Source: Teredinibacter turnerae (GTDB lineage Bacteria > Pseudomonadota > Gammaproteobacteria > Pseudomonadales > Cellvibrionaceae). From it: a stretch of DNA of 64,000 nt. A program made the translations under genes and the position numbers. Below, piece by piece: positions 1-11,243 of the stretch. The notes below the pieces were generated by a model. It ran no database searches. It saw nothing but the letters and a program-made list of their open reading frames with translations, and was not told the DNA's origin. The DNA is taken from NCBI RefSeq assembly GCF_037935975.1, contig NZ_CP149817.1:1984001-2048000 (forward strand), in the 5' to 3' direction. Numbering within the stretch: the first letter of the stretch is position 1; the number at the start of each line of letters is the position of its first letter.

Positions 1-645
1 ACGAAAGACCGGCCCGCTTTGTAATTGCGCTGCGCTAATCCAATCTAAATAGGCTTCAACTGGACACAGCTGTTGTAATGCAGGTGCCTTGTATCGCCGT
101 CCCAACCGGGAATGATCGCCTTTGCTGCGGGGTACAAATATTTCCATTCCTTTCCCTGCCTCGGCTTGAATATGCTCCACGCAGAGACGGGCTAATTCAT
201 CACTGCGGAACGCCCGCCAGAAACCGATCAGCAATAGGGCTTTATCCCGGATCGATTGCAGCGCTTCCTTTGGCGAGCCATTTTCAATAAAACGATCAAA
301 CGAGTTTACCAGCAGCGTTAACTGGTCAAGCTGAATCGGTTTGGCTTGCTTTTGGACGACCGGGTGTAATTCGGCAATGCCCTTTAAGACTTTTTTCACA
401 TGAGGGGCTTTGGTGGGATCAGGGAAGCCCTGATCAAGATGCCAAGCTGCCAAACCGGCTAGTCGTTGACGCAGTGTATTCACGGACAATGTATTGGCAT
501 AATCCACCAGATACCGCGCCACACTGTCGGCCGTTGTAGGAAGAAAGCCACCCCAATGACTTTCAAAATGTTCAATCGCCGCACGGTAACTTAACCGAGT
601 GTTATCGCGTGTTGCCGCTCGGATGTAGTGATCTACATCTGTCAT
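1..645 (-). CDS. TnpS-like tyrosine recombinase (partial, runs off left edge)
   Basis: An open minus-strand frame starts at an ATG (643-645) and runs without a stop off the left edge, giving 215 codons. Residues 1-95 look like the SAM-like core-binding domain. From about 100 the catalytic domain begins, with the first catalytic arginine in FRSDEL (R147) and a candidate catalytic lysine in RSKGD (K175). The C-terminal His-x-x-Arg and Tyr boxes lie outside the window. The N-terminus (TRDNTRLSYRAAI, HFES-WGGFLP, GFPDPTKAP) resembles, from memory, the Cre-like TnpS recombinases that resolve cointegrates of Tn4651-type Tn3-family transposons. The AAGGA ribosome site (653-657, 7 bases upstream) lies inside the end of the MerR gene, whose stop is only 2 bases away, so the two are probably co-transcribed and translationally coupled. 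Sure of tyrosine recombinase, moderately sure of TnpS. Confidence 0.85.
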   Translation of the reverse strand, partial: MTDVDHYIRAATRDNTRLSYRAAIEHFESHWGGFLPTTADSVARYLVDYANTLSVNTLRQRLAGLAAWHLDQGFPDPTKAPHVKKVLKGIAELHPVVQKQAKPIQLDQLTLLVNSFDRFIENGSPKEALQSIRDKALLLIGFWRAFRSDELARLCVEHIQAEAGKGMEIFVPRSKGDHSRLGRRYKAPALQQLCPVEAYLDWISAAQLQSGPVFR

Positions 646-647
646 GC

Positions 648-1070
648 CTATTTCCTTGTACCGCTTGGCGAGCGCTCGGGTTTAGGTAGTAACTCTCCCA
701 ATATCCCGCACTGGTCGACCGATCTCGCGTTACCGCATTTAAGCCGCAGCTGCTTGAGGTCGCCATGAAGCTTTTTCAAATCCGAGATGCGCGATTCTAC
801 AACGAGCAGGTGCGTATCAATCATCTCATTTACCGCCTCGCACGGCGTCCCCGGCGAGTTTTGTAACGATACTAGGTGTTTAATCTCGCTTAAGGTCAGG
901 TCCAGCGCACGGCAGTTTTTGATGAAAGACAGTTTTTCTAATACCACACTGTTATACAAACGGAAGTTTCCTTCGGTACGCTCAGGTGCCGAAATTAAGC
1001 CTTCTTTCTCGTAGTAGCGAATTGTCTGTATCGAGCAGCCGCTGCGCTTTGCCAGTTCACCAATTTTCAT
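648..1070 (-). CDS. MerR-family metal-responsive regulator (CadR/PbrR type)
   Basis: A 140-residue MerR-family activator. Residues 1-70 form the winged-helix domain (MKIGELAKRSGCS, then TIRYYEKEGLI), followed by the dimerisation helix and a C-terminal metal loop. Cysteines at 77, 112 and 121 match the three-Cys layout of CadR/PbrR regulators of Cd(II)/Pb(II)/Zn(II). These proteins sit on an over-long promoter spacer and untwist it when metal binds. The gene is divergent from the CDF exporter at 1149, and the intergenic region holds a textbook MerR operator (1089-1119). A second operator of the same design lies before the PbrT-like gene, so this single regulator probably serves both. The recombinase gene follows 2 bases after its stop, an unusual partner. 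Metal specificity cannot be fixed from sequence alone. Confidence 0.9.
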   Translation of the reverse strand: MKIGELAKRSGCSIQTIRYYEKEGLISAPERTEGNFRLYNSVVLEKLSFIKNCRALDLTLSEIKHLVSLQNSPGTPCEAVNEMIDTHLLVVESRISDLKKLHGDLKQLRLKCGNARSVDQCGILGELLPKPERSPSGTRK

Positions 1071-1088
1071 CTTTCTTCAACCCGCCTC

Positions 1089-1119
1089 TTGACTCTATAG
1101 TTACTACAGAGTTTACACT
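1089..1119 (+). promoter_or_regulatory. MerR-type promoter/operator upstream of CDF exporter
   Basis: A -35 box TTGACT (1089-1094) and a -10 box TACACT (1114-1119) are separated by a 19-bp spacer, the over-long spacing of MerR-regulated promoters. The spacer region holds a dyad: ACTCTATAG (1092-1100), three bases TTA, then CTACAGAGT (1104-1112), with 8 of 9 positions paired. It reads toward the CDF gene at 1149 and lies immediately upstream of the divergent merR gene. Confidence 0.85.
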
Positions 1120-1148
1120 CTCCATTACTGTATAAACAAGAGCCAGCT

Positions 1149-2048
1149 ATGACTGAAGACTCGAAGACTTGTGGTTGCAATGCCAGTCAAGACACGTCAT
1201 TGCAACCTGAATCGCAAGCAGAAAGTGATGCTCAGGCTGAAATGAGCCACCTGAGCGTATTTGACGTTCCTAAGATGGATTGCCCATCCGAAGAGAACTT
1301 GATTCGTACGGCTTTTGCTAGCTTTGAAGCAACCGTCGTCTTCGAATTCGACTTGCCCGGACGCAAGGTGCATATATATCACCCTAATATGGCGGATAAA
1401 GTGGAAAAAGCCATGAAGTCTGTTGGCCTCGGGGCAAGCTTGGTCTCATTCGAGTCAGTAGATCACAATGCGGTTCAGGCTGCCTTGGAAGTGACAACAA
1501 TCAATGAAACGCGGGAAGCTCAGGCATTAAAGTGGCTGCTGGCCATTAATGCCTTCATGTTTGTACTTGAGCTCGGCGTGGGCATTGTGGCGCAATCGAC
1601 AGGGCTTATCGCCGACTCACTGGATATGTTCGCCGATGCGGCGGTCTACGGCGTGTCGCTATATGCAGTGGGCAAGGCGGCCAAGTTTAAACTCAAAGCG
1701 GCTCACTTTTCGGGTTGGCTGCAGATTGCACTTGCTCTGGGTGTTCTATCGGAGGTTGCCAGACGCTTTTTATATGGAAGTGAACCGGTCTCGGTGCTCA
1801 TGATGAGCTTTGGCGCCGTGGCCTTGATAGCAAATATTACCTGTCTCTTGTTGATCTTCAAATCGCGAAACCAAGGCTCCCATATGAAAGCGAGCTGGAT
1901 ATTTTCTGCCAATGACGTGTTGGCCAATGCGGGCGTGATAACAGCGGGAGTTCTAGTGGCGGTGACAGGGTCTCAAATGCCAGATTTGGTCATCGGCCTA
2001 TTAATAGCAGGCCTGGTTATGTGGGGGCGGTTCGCATCTTGCGACTGA
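1149..2048 (+). CDS. CDF-family cation efflux transporter with HMA-like N-terminus, C-terminus frameshifted
   Basis: A 299-residue inner-membrane cation diffusion facilitator. Residues 35-100 resemble a heavy-metal-associated fold, but with MDCPSEE instead of a CxxC metal site. Membrane segments begin near 127, and the first metal-site helix carries D156, D159 and D163 (ADSLDMFAD). A second site residue lies in SANDVLAN (D256). The expected C-terminus is lost: after W292 the frame reads GRFASCD and stops. Adding one G to the G5 run at 2023-2027 would restore a CDF-like end (GAVRILRLN) with a stop at 2051-2053. That is a single-base deletion or a sequencing error. The gene is driven by the adjacent MerR-type promoter, and a related C-terminal relic lies at 10597-10771. 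Exporter activity is inferred from the family. Confidence 0.85.
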   Translation: MTEDSKTCGCNASQDTSLQPESQAESDAQAEMSHLSVFDVPKMDCPSEENLIRTAFASFEATVVFEFDLPGRKVHIYHPNMADKVEKAMKSVGLGASLVSFESVDHNAVQAALEVTTINETREAQALKWLLAINAFMFVLELGVGIVAQSTGLIADSLDMFADAAVYGVSLYAVGKAAKFKLKAAHFSGWLQIALALGVLSEVARRFLYGSEPVSVLMMSFGAVALIANITCLLLIFKSRNQGSHMKASWIFSANDVLANAGVITAGVLVAVTGSQMPDLVIGLLIAGLVMWGRFASCD

Positions 2049-2060
2049 ATTAAACGCGAT

Positions 2061-2768
2061 ATGGTCAATACAATCCGACAACTACTCACCAATAAGCCAT
2101 TGATGCTATTGCTCATCAGTGGCGTGCTCTGCGCTTGCGTTAGCAACAATCGGCCAAACAATATTACTTCTATTGGTATCGAGGACTTAACTCAAAAAAA
2201 GGCAGTGAATGCCATTATTTTTGACAATTTAAGCCCCGTAGTACAGGAAAAAACAAACAATTTCGATCAAGCGGCCAAAGATATAACCAATGCTTTAAAG
2301 GAACTAGCCAAGGCCAATAAAATACGCCTAAATAACACAGCCGCATATACTGGGGATTGGCTCGATGTTGCCGATCTGCATTTCAATGACGCAGACTATA
2401 ACTGGACCCTAAGGTTTTGGGACTCAAACCTACCTAAGTTAGGATTTCAAAACTTTTCAACAGACATAGATTCCTCCATCGAGGTGCATTTCCGTTATTG
2501 CAAGGAACGAACGATACAATTTGCGAATATTTCGGAATCTCAATTATCGAAAGATCGCGAATATTGGCTAAAACATTTTTACCCTGCAGCGATACACAGC
2601 CTGTATTTATTGATGAAAGGCAATATAGAACTAGCCCCCATTCAAGTAAAAGCTTATGGCGGCAGGTTGGTTAGCGGCACAAAACTTGGTGAGAGTGAAC
2701 ACTTCATCTTTGTGTTAAATGGCGAGACAGAAATATTTATTGTTCCCAAGTTAAATGTGAATTCTTGA
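2061..2768 (+). CDS. Hypothetical lipoprotein
   Basis: A 235-residue protein I do not recognise. It starts with a hydrophobic signal segment ending in VLCAC (Cys near residue 26), a plausible lipobox, so it is probably a membrane-anchored periplasmic protein. The rest is soluble, with mixed alpha/beta character and no visible metal-binding clusters. It sits between the CDF gene and the first Czc operon with short gaps on both sides, and its stop TGA overlaps an alternative TTG start of the next gene. Its codons look more AT-rich than those of the flanking czc genes, and no counterpart occurs in the second czc module, so it may be an insertion into the cargo. A metal-related role is guesswork. 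Confidence 0.65.
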   Translation: MVNTIRQLLTNKPLMLLLISGVLCACVSNNRPNNITSIGIEDLTQKKAVNAIIFDNLSPVVQEKTNNFDQAAKDITNALKELAKANKIRLNNTAAYTGDWLDVADLHFNDADYNWTLRFWDSNLPKLGFQNFSTDIDSSIEVHFRYCKERTIQFANISESQLSKDREYWLKHFYPAAIHSLYLLMKGNIELAPIQVKAYGGRLVSGTKLGESEHFIFVLNGETEIFIVPKLNVNS

Positions 2769-2812
2769 CATCCTATTATGTATTTTTTAATCGAAATCTA
2801 GTGGCAGCCCTG

Positions 2813-3166
2813 ATGGTAAAACCCACCCTAATATATTTGATGCTCGTATTGACGGTTTTTCAGTCGAGCATCGCTATGGCGGATGTAGACCAGATAACAC
2901 AGTCAGGCTCTGATAATTTTTCAATTAATAATATTCTAATTGGGCTCGGCGAGATTGATCCGCCTGAAACAAATATTGATCCGCTTGAAGAGGAGCACGA
3001 TTGCAGTCACTGCAGCCTTTGCCATGGACATGGTTGTCCCGTGATTTTAGTTAAAACGTTGAGTTTTTCGTTTCAAAAAGCACGAACAAATGTCCCTGAT
3101 TATCGTAAACGCATCTCCTCTGAAGTGCCTAGTCCTCTCCAACGCCCTCCTATCTTACGATCTTAA
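2813..3166 (+). CDS. Small periplasmic CzcI-like protein
   Basis: About 117 residues from the ATG at 2813. Upstream in-frame TTG (2765) and GTG (2801) starts are possible, but the 2813 start puts the signal peptide (MVKPTLIYLMLVLTVFQSS, cleavage after AMA) right at the N-terminus. The mature part is acidic, then carries a Cys/His cluster DCSHCSLCHGHGC and ends in a proline-rich tail (LQRPPILRS). Small proteins of this kind precede czcC in Czc-type operons (CzcI), where they are thought to bind metal in the periplasm or tune expression. A paralogue with the same plan lies at 10826 before the second czcC. Placing it with CzcI rests on position, size and the metal cluster rather than on a clear family match. 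Confidence 0.7.
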   Translation: MVKPTLIYLMLVLTVFQSSIAMADVDQITQSGSDNFSINNILIGLGEIDPPETNIDPLEEEHDCSHCSLCHGHGCPVILVKTLSFSFQKARTNVPDYRKRISSEVPSPLQRPPILRS

Positions 3167-3224
3167 TTAAACAAACTATTCACTCCGCTAACGCGGAATA
3201 GATTGACTTAATCAGGATCATTTT

Positions 3225-4496
3225 ATGCGATTTAACACACTTAATCGGTGTCGGGCGATTTGCCTGTCAGCTATAGTTTTGGTCGTCGGTATATCCGCTT
3301 CTCATAGCTATGCAAGTGCTGAACCTACTCTTACACTAAAAGACGCCGTTGCCCAGACTCTAGAACGTAACCCGCAGCTATATCAGTACACCTTCGCTAC
3401 TGAAATGTTTGAAGCTCGAAAGCAAATACACTCTTTACGCCCTGCAATAGAACTCGAACTCGAAATGGAAAATTTTGCGGGGACCGGCGATACCCAAGGG
3501 TTTGATGGCGCTGAAACCACGCTACTACTCTCATCAGTTATTGAGATGGGGGGCAAGCGCAAGGCGCGTATGTCCCTAGTGGATGCTCGAATCAATAAAA
3601 ACCACTGGGAACAGCAAGCGGCCACTTTGGATGTCTTGGGTCAACTGGCCCAATTATTTATTGAAGGCCTAGCGACGCAAGCAAATATCGACCTTGCTAA
3701 CAACTCATTGAATCTGTCGCGATCATTATTCCGGGCCGTACAAACACGAGCAAAGCGAGGGGCTACGTCTGAAGCTGAAGTCATGCGTGCACAAGCAGCC
3801 GTCACACGGGCAGAACTTCAACTAGCGGCGTTAACCGCTAGGCTGAAACGACAAAAAGTACTAATGGTACGCTTTTGGGGAGACACATTACCCACATTTA
3901 ATCGCCTTAATGCAAACTTATTCGAATTTGGTAAAAACGAGAGTTTCGATCAGCTTTATGCGCGCATTAAAACATCGCCTTCTCTTCAGGTATTTGCGAG
4001 TGATGCACGAATAAAAGATGCGGAAGTCACGTTAGCTCGCGCAAGTGGTCGCAGCGATATTACCTGGCGTGCAGGTGTTAGGCGCTTTGAAGATACCGGT
4101 GATTCTGCGTTAACCGCTGGCCTGTCAATGCCGCTGTTTGCAACCAAGCGAAACCGGGGTGAAGTTAAAGCCGCACTCGCTGAACGCAACGCCATCCAGT
4201 ATGCCAGGCAAGACTCTCTCCTGCGTTTGCATGCAAAACTCTTCGAAGCTTGGTCTCTACGAAACCAAAACATGGACGCTGTGATGAAGATGGAAGACAC
4301 GGCCATCCCCGCTCTAGAAAAGGCTTTTCAATTAACAAAAAAAGCGTATGAAAACGGACGATATCGATATCAAGATCTCGTCGCCGCACAGGAAGAGTTG
4401 CTCGCTGCAAAACAAGCCCTTATCGATGCCGCCACGAATGTGCAGATAAGCCAGGTTCTAATCGAACAGTTGACCGGTGCATCGCTCTCTCAATAA
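3225..4496 (+). CDS. czcC: CzcC-like outer-membrane channel (copy 1)
   Basis: A 423-residue member of the outer-membrane efflux protein (TolC) family. It has a signal peptide of about 31 residues (cleavage near SYASA) and then two OEP repeats rich in long helices, typical of the alpha-barrel tunnel. It would form the exit duct of a CzcCBA tripartite pump, carrying divalent metal ions from the periplasm to the outside. The ATG at 3225 follows an AGGA-type ribosome site. It is the first structural gene of czcCBA copy 1, with czcB starting 55 bases downstream. The paralogue at 11244 shares most of its sequence, including the segment SSVIEMGGKRKARMSLVDAR. Confidence 0.92.
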   Translation: MRFNTLNRCRAICLSAIVLVVGISASHSYASAEPTLTLKDAVAQTLERNPQLYQYTFATEMFEARKQIHSLRPAIELELEMENFAGTGDTQGFDGAETTLLLSSVIEMGGKRKARMSLVDARINKNHWEQQAATLDVLGQLAQLFIEGLATQANIDLANNSLNLSRSLFRAVQTRAKRGATSEAEVMRAQAAVTRAELQLAALTARLKRQKVLMVRFWGDTLPTFNRLNANLFEFGKNESFDQLYARIKTSPSLQVFASDARIKDAEVTLARASGRSDITWRAGVRRFEDTGDSALTAGLSMPLFATKRNRGEVKAALAERNAIQYARQDSLLRLHAKLFEAWSLRNQNMDAVMKMEDTAIPALEKAFQLTKKAYENGRYRYQDLVAAQEELLAAKQALIDAATNVQISQVLIEQLTGASLSQ

Positions 4497-4551
4497 ACCG
4501 TTTTTAACAATTTGAGTGATCCATCGATACGTGGATCAAATAGGAAAAACA

Positions 4552-5448
4552 ATGAATAAATACTTACTCTCACTATTTTTATTGCTTGGCGTTTTAGCGC
4601 CGATTCAATCCATCTTGGCAGATGACGACGATGATGATGAATATGAAGAAATCAGTCGAATTAACGACGAGTTATCTACCAAGGTAGGCATTGTTACCGC
4701 AAAAGCAACGGCAGGGACAATCAGTCAAACCGTTACCGTCTATGGGAGCGTGACACAAGCGCCTGAGAACAGTCACGAAATTTATGCGCGTTTCCCCGGC
4801 ATTATCAAATCAGTCAATGTTGCGATCGGCGATACCGTTAAAAAAGGTGATCGCATCGCGACCATTGAGTCAAATGAAAGCTTAAAAAGCTATCCAATAC
4901 ACGCTCCGGCATCCGGGGTTATTGTGCAACGCCACGCGAACCCAGGTGAACCGACACAACAACGGCGGTTATTGACGATTACCAACTTGGATACTGTGTG
5001 GATAGAGTTCCGTATTTACCCGGAAAAGCAAGCAAAAGTGAGCGCGGGACAGCCTGTTTCTATCACCATCAACGATAAGACTATTCGTTCCGATGTAGCC
5101 CACCTAATACCGGCTGAAGATAAACCATACGTACTTGCGCGCGTCAAGCTTGATAACGATGAATTAAGGCTTTCTTTAGGTCTGCTTGCCAAAGGGAAAA
5201 TACATACCAATGAATTTGACGTGTCTTTGGTGGTGACGAAAGACGCCGTACAAGAATTGGGGGAACGATTAGGCGTGTTTGTTAAAGAAGGTGAAGCTTA
5301 TGAGTTTGCGCCTCTGGTACTAGGGAAATCCGACGACAATTTCATTGAGGTTGTTTCAGGACTGGAACATGGGGCCGAATATGTTTCAGAAAATAGCTAC
5401 TTAATCAAAGCGGATATTTTGAAATCCGAAGCTGAAGACGACGACTAG
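4552..5448 (+). CDS. czcB: CzcB-like periplasmic adaptor (copy 1)
   Basis: A 298-residue RND adaptor (membrane fusion protein). I chose the ATG at 4552 because TAGGA precedes it and a signal peptide (MNKYLLSLFLLLGVLAP) starts there; a GTG at 4516 adds 12 unlikely residues. The mature protein opens with an acidic run of seven Asp residues, a possible metal-binding stretch. Then come the barrel-sandwich (lipoyl-like) halves around VYGSVTQ and IGDTVKKGDRIATIES, a beta-barrel domain, and the membrane-proximal domain ending near ENSYLIKAD. It links the CzcA pump to CzcC. Copy 2 at 12863 differs mainly by a much longer His/Asp-rich N-terminus. The stop is 9 bases before czcA. Confidence 0.92.
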   Translation: MNKYLLSLFLLLGVLAPIQSILADDDDDDEYEEISRINDELSTKVGIVTAKATAGTISQTVTVYGSVTQAPENSHEIYARFPGIIKSVNVAIGDTVKKGDRIATIESNESLKSYPIHAPASGVIVQRHANPGEPTQQRRLLTITNLDTVWIEFRIYPEKQAKVSAGQPVSITINDKTIRSDVAHLIPAEDKPYVLARVKLDNDELRLSLGLLAKGKIHTNEFDVSLVVTKDAVQELGERLGVFVKEGEAYEFAPLVLGKSDDNFIEVVSGLEHGAEYVSENSYLIKADILKSEAEDDD

Positions 5449-8571
<3,123 letters not shown>

Positions 8572-8581
8572 CAGAAATACC

Positions 8582-8603
8582 CCCCTCTTCAGCCGTGGAG
8601 GGG
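8582..8603 (+). terminator. Weak hairpin after czcA copy 1
   Basis: CCCCTC (8582-8587) pairs with GAGGGG (8598-8603) around a 10-base loop, starting 11 bases after the czcA stop. No U-run follows, so termination would be weak; it may instead be an mRNA-stabilising stem. Confidence 0.35.
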
Positions 8604-8620
8604 CATCTATAAGCGAGGGG

Positions 8621-8651
8621 TTGACTCTATACTAGCTATAGACTTTATAAT
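8621..8651 (+). promoter_or_regulatory. MerR-type promoter/operator upstream of pbrT-like gene
   Basis: TTGACT (8621-8626), a 19-bp spacer and a perfect TATAAT (8646-8651). The spacer holds a dyad, TCTATA (8626-8631) and TATAGA (8637-8642) around five bases. It has the same length, the same -35 box and the same dyad type as the site at 1089-1119, so the same MerR regulator is the likely ligand. Confidence 0.85.
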
Positions 8652-8695
8652 CGAGATTAATTCTCATTCCACTTATAAACCCCTGAGGTTATATC

Positions 8696-10597
8696 GTGTT
8701 TTTTCCCTGGTTTAATGGCTCTAAAGTTCACACAGCAATGTTGCTATTGATATCAATACTCTCGGTCAATTGTATTGCCAATACACAAATACCAGACTAC
8801 AGGCAGATGGCTCAGTTGGCCGAATATATAGGCGTGGACTATCCAGAAGCAATCGATAGTGGTGAGATTATCAATAATGCGGAGTATCAGGAAATGCTGG
8901 AGTTTTCCGGCATCTTGATAACACAGGCAAAGGCATCAAAGGTAAGTGCACTCGTTTCCAAGGCAGAAATATTGGAAGCGTCCATCAAGGAAAAGAAAGC
9001 ATCTTCAGTAATTCAACAATTGTGTAACGAGCTACGTTCTGAACTATTGGAGCAAATGCCTCAAGCGACACTGCCTCGGCAACTGTTGCCAGAGCCTGAA
9101 ACCCAATCTCTATTTCAGCAACAATGCTCAACCTGTCACGGCCGCCAAGGCAAAGGTGATGGCCCCACTAGTATTGGGCTAGAACCACCGCCCACAGATT
9201 TTACCGACAGAACGCGCGCGATGAATCGTTCCATTCTCGGGTTATACGATGCGATATCCAATGGCATCGATGAAACAGCCATGGTTGCTTACGACCAACT
9301 GAGCGAAGAGCAGCGTTGGTCGCTGGCTTTTTATGCGGGAAGTTTGGCTTTTGAAGAGGTTAAGGTCGAGTTTGCGAAATCACCAAATGTTACCTTGGAG
9401 GAATTGATCAATAATAGCCCCACGCAATTAGCTAATGGGGATATAGACGAGCTTGAAAAAGTTGTACAACTTCGCGCGTCACCCAGCAGGCTTTTTTCTC
9501 ACTCCCCTTCTCCCCTAGGTATAGCTCGAAGCAAGTTGTTAGAGGCTCGCTCTGCTTACAAAAATGGTCAATTGGAAAAGGCAAATCACTTTGCTGTGAG
9601 CGCCTACTTAGATGGGTTTGAGTTGGTAGAAAGCAGTCTCGATACTCGAGACTCGAACCTGAGAAAGCAAATTGAAGCCAATATGATGGCATTAAGGAAG
9701 CAGTTTAAAAACGCGGAGAATCGGGAGCAGCTAGAAGCAAGCTTGGATGCCACCCTGGCACAACTCGATAGTGCCGAACAGATTTTGTCTTCGGAAGGAT
9801 TATCTAACGCAACCTTATTTAGTGCCAGTTTAATCATCCTACTGCGTGAAGGGCTAGAAGCGCTTCTGGTTACACTTGCTTTAGCAATGGTGTTGATACG
9901 CTCTGGTCGAGCCGACGTCCTCCGGTATGTCCACGCGGGATGGATCACAGCGCTCGTAGCTGGCGGATTAACCTGGTGGGCTGCACGCGAGCTAATCAGC
10001 ATCAGTGGTGCCAGCCGTGAGGTAATGGAAGGCGTGGCCGCCCTGACTGCCGCTGCAGTATTATTTTACGTGGGCGTTTGGATGCACAGTAAAAGTCATG
10101 CAGCACAATGGAAAGCTTATATCCAAAAACAGGTCACTCAGAGATTAAAGGTCGGCACACTTTGGGGGATCGCCCTATTAGTGTTTATCGCGGTCTACCG
10201 AGAGGTCTTTGAAACAGTGTTGTTTTACGAAGCCCTTTTAACACAATCGCTACCTTCTCAAACGCCCACAATTATCAGTGGATTCTTAGTAGGAACACTT
10301 TGTTTAGTGGTGGTAGCGTGGCTGACAATCCGTTACTCAGTTAAACTTCCGATTGGTCGATTTTTCTCCGTGACGACTTATCTGCTAGTTGGACTATCTT
10401 TTGTGCTGATCGGTAAAGGTATTATCGCTTTGCAGGAAGCAGCAATCATCGGTATTTCTCCGCTGCCTATGACTTTCGAGCTAGACTGGATAGGTCTGAA
10501 ATCAACGTGGCAAAGCCTCCTAGCTCAAGCCTTGGTCATTGCTGTATTTGTTGCTTATACAATACGCTCCAGACTTTCCAGAATCCAGGTCATGTAA
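8696..10597 (+). CDS. PbrT-like cytochrome c-FTR1 fusion permease
   Basis: A 633-residue fusion protein. An N-terminal signal segment (to about 29) is followed by a periplasmic region with one class-I haem motif, CSTCH (144-148), a helical linker, and from about 375 a membrane FTR1-type permease. The two iron-permease signatures are REGLE (384-388) and REVFE (502-506). This domain order and length match PbrT, the lead-uptake protein of lead-resistance operons, and the wider cytochrome-FTR1 family that may oxidise Fe(II) during uptake. The GTG start at 8696 has a GAGG site 7 bases upstream. Transcription should come from the MerR-type promoter at 8621. Its stop overlaps the ATG of a CDF relic (TAATG). 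Substrate Pb(II) versus Fe(II) is open. Confidence 0.88.
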   Translation: MFFPWFNGSKVHTAMLLLISILSVNCIANTQIPDYRQMAQLAEYIGVDYPEAIDSGEIINNAEYQEMLEFSGILITQAKASKVSALVSKAEILEASIKEKKASSVIQQLCNELRSELLEQMPQATLPRQLLPEPETQSLFQQQCSTCHGRQGKGDGPTSIGLEPPPTDFTDRTRAMNRSILGLYDAISNGIDETAMVAYDQLSEEQRWSLAFYAGSLAFEEVKVEFAKSPNVTLEELINNSPTQLANGDIDELEKVVQLRASPSRLFSHSPSPLGIARSKLLEARSAYKNGQLEKANHFAVSAYLDGFELVESSLDTRDSNLRKQIEANMMALRKQFKNAENREQLEASLDATLAQLDSAEQILSSEGLSNATLFSASLIILLREGLEALLVTLALAMVLIRSGRADVLRYVHAGWITALVAGGLTWWAARELISISGASREVMEGVAALTAAAVLFYVGVWMHSKSHAAQWKAYIQKQVTQRLKVGTLWGIALLVFIAVYREVFETVLFYEALLTQSLPSQTPTIISGFLVGTLCLVVVAWLTIRYSVKLPIGRFFSVTTYLLVGLSFVLIGKGIIALQEAAIIGISPLPMTFELDWIGLKSTWQSLLAQALVIAVFVAYTIRSRLSRIQVM

Positions 10598-10771
10598 TGA
10601 AAAATATTCCCAGCCGATTAAGCGGGCTAGGTAAAGATGTATTGGCCAGGCGTGATCATTGCGGGAACCCTGGTGGCCCTGACAGGATCTCAAATACCGG
10701 ACTTGGTTATCGGTGTTATCATTGGGTTCATTGTTTTAAACGGTGCTCGACGTATACTTATGCTAGGATGA
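10597..10771 (+). pseudogene. Remnant of a CDF exporter C-terminus
   Basis: The segment begins with ATG overlapping the pbrT stop (TAATG at 10595-10599). It reads a CDF-like start of the last membrane helices (KDVLA) and then goes out of frame. In the other frame it continues as GVIIAGTLVALTGSQIPDL and on to NGARRILMLG with a stop at 10769-10771. This matches residues about 247-299 of the CDF protein at 1149 (SANDVLANAGVITAGVLVAVTG). At DNA level GTATTGGCCA joins GGCGTGATC directly, whereas the other copy has five more bases (ATGCG) there, so a 5-bp deletion broke the frame. Only about 58 codons remain. Confidence 0.8.
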
Positions 10772-10825
10772 TCGAGTGATAACCCATTTAATAGAATCAC
10801 GTAACGAAAGAATTAGAGCTGCATA

Positions 10826-11182
10826 ATGACCAAACGTTTCCTGACATATTTTATCCTTGCACTGGTGGTGTTCCAATCCGCCGTAGGGATTGCCGATGCA
10901 CATCAGTCGCATCAGTCAGGCACGGAGCACCTCACTTTTGACGATCACCAGCATGCGCACGAAGATGTCGAGGTTGATCATAAATTAGTTGATGGAGCAG
11001 AAGGTCAAGAAAGGGACTGCCATCATTGCTGCCATTGTCATGGCCATTTTACCTCAGCGGTTTTAGTTAAACCCTCCGGATTCACCTTAAGAAAATCATC
11101 GACATCCATTTCAGCTTACAGCGAAAACTTCCCATCCGAATTCATTAACCCGCTCTTACGCCCACCGATCGCACACACCTAA
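10826..11182 (+). CDS. Small periplasmic CzcI-like protein (copy 2)
   Basis: 118 residues. A signal peptide (MTKRFLTYFILALVVFQSA, cleavage near GIADA) is followed by a His/Asp-rich stretch and the cluster DCHHCCHCHGH, then a tail ending LLRPPIAHT. The layout mirrors the protein at 2813: signal, acidic middle, Cys/His knot, about 45 residues, PLLRPP-type end. It is richer in histidine than copy 1. Located 62 bases before czcC copy 2. Likely a periplasmic metal-binding accessory or regulator of the CzcCBA pump; the family name is an inference from context. Confidence 0.72.
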   Translation: MTKRFLTYFILALVVFQSAVGIADAHQSHQSGTEHLTFDDHQHAHEDVEVDHKLVDGAEGQERDCHHCCHCHGHFTSAVLVKPSGFTLRKSSTSISAYSENFPSEFINPLLRPPIAHT

Positions 11183-11243
11183 TTCAAGCCCTTATTTTAA
11201 TTTCGCGAAAGCGGAAAAATTAGACTTAATTTAGGATCAAGTT

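Noticed and set aside
78-290. Plus-strand frame at the left edge
   Set aside because: Antisense to the well-supported recombinase.
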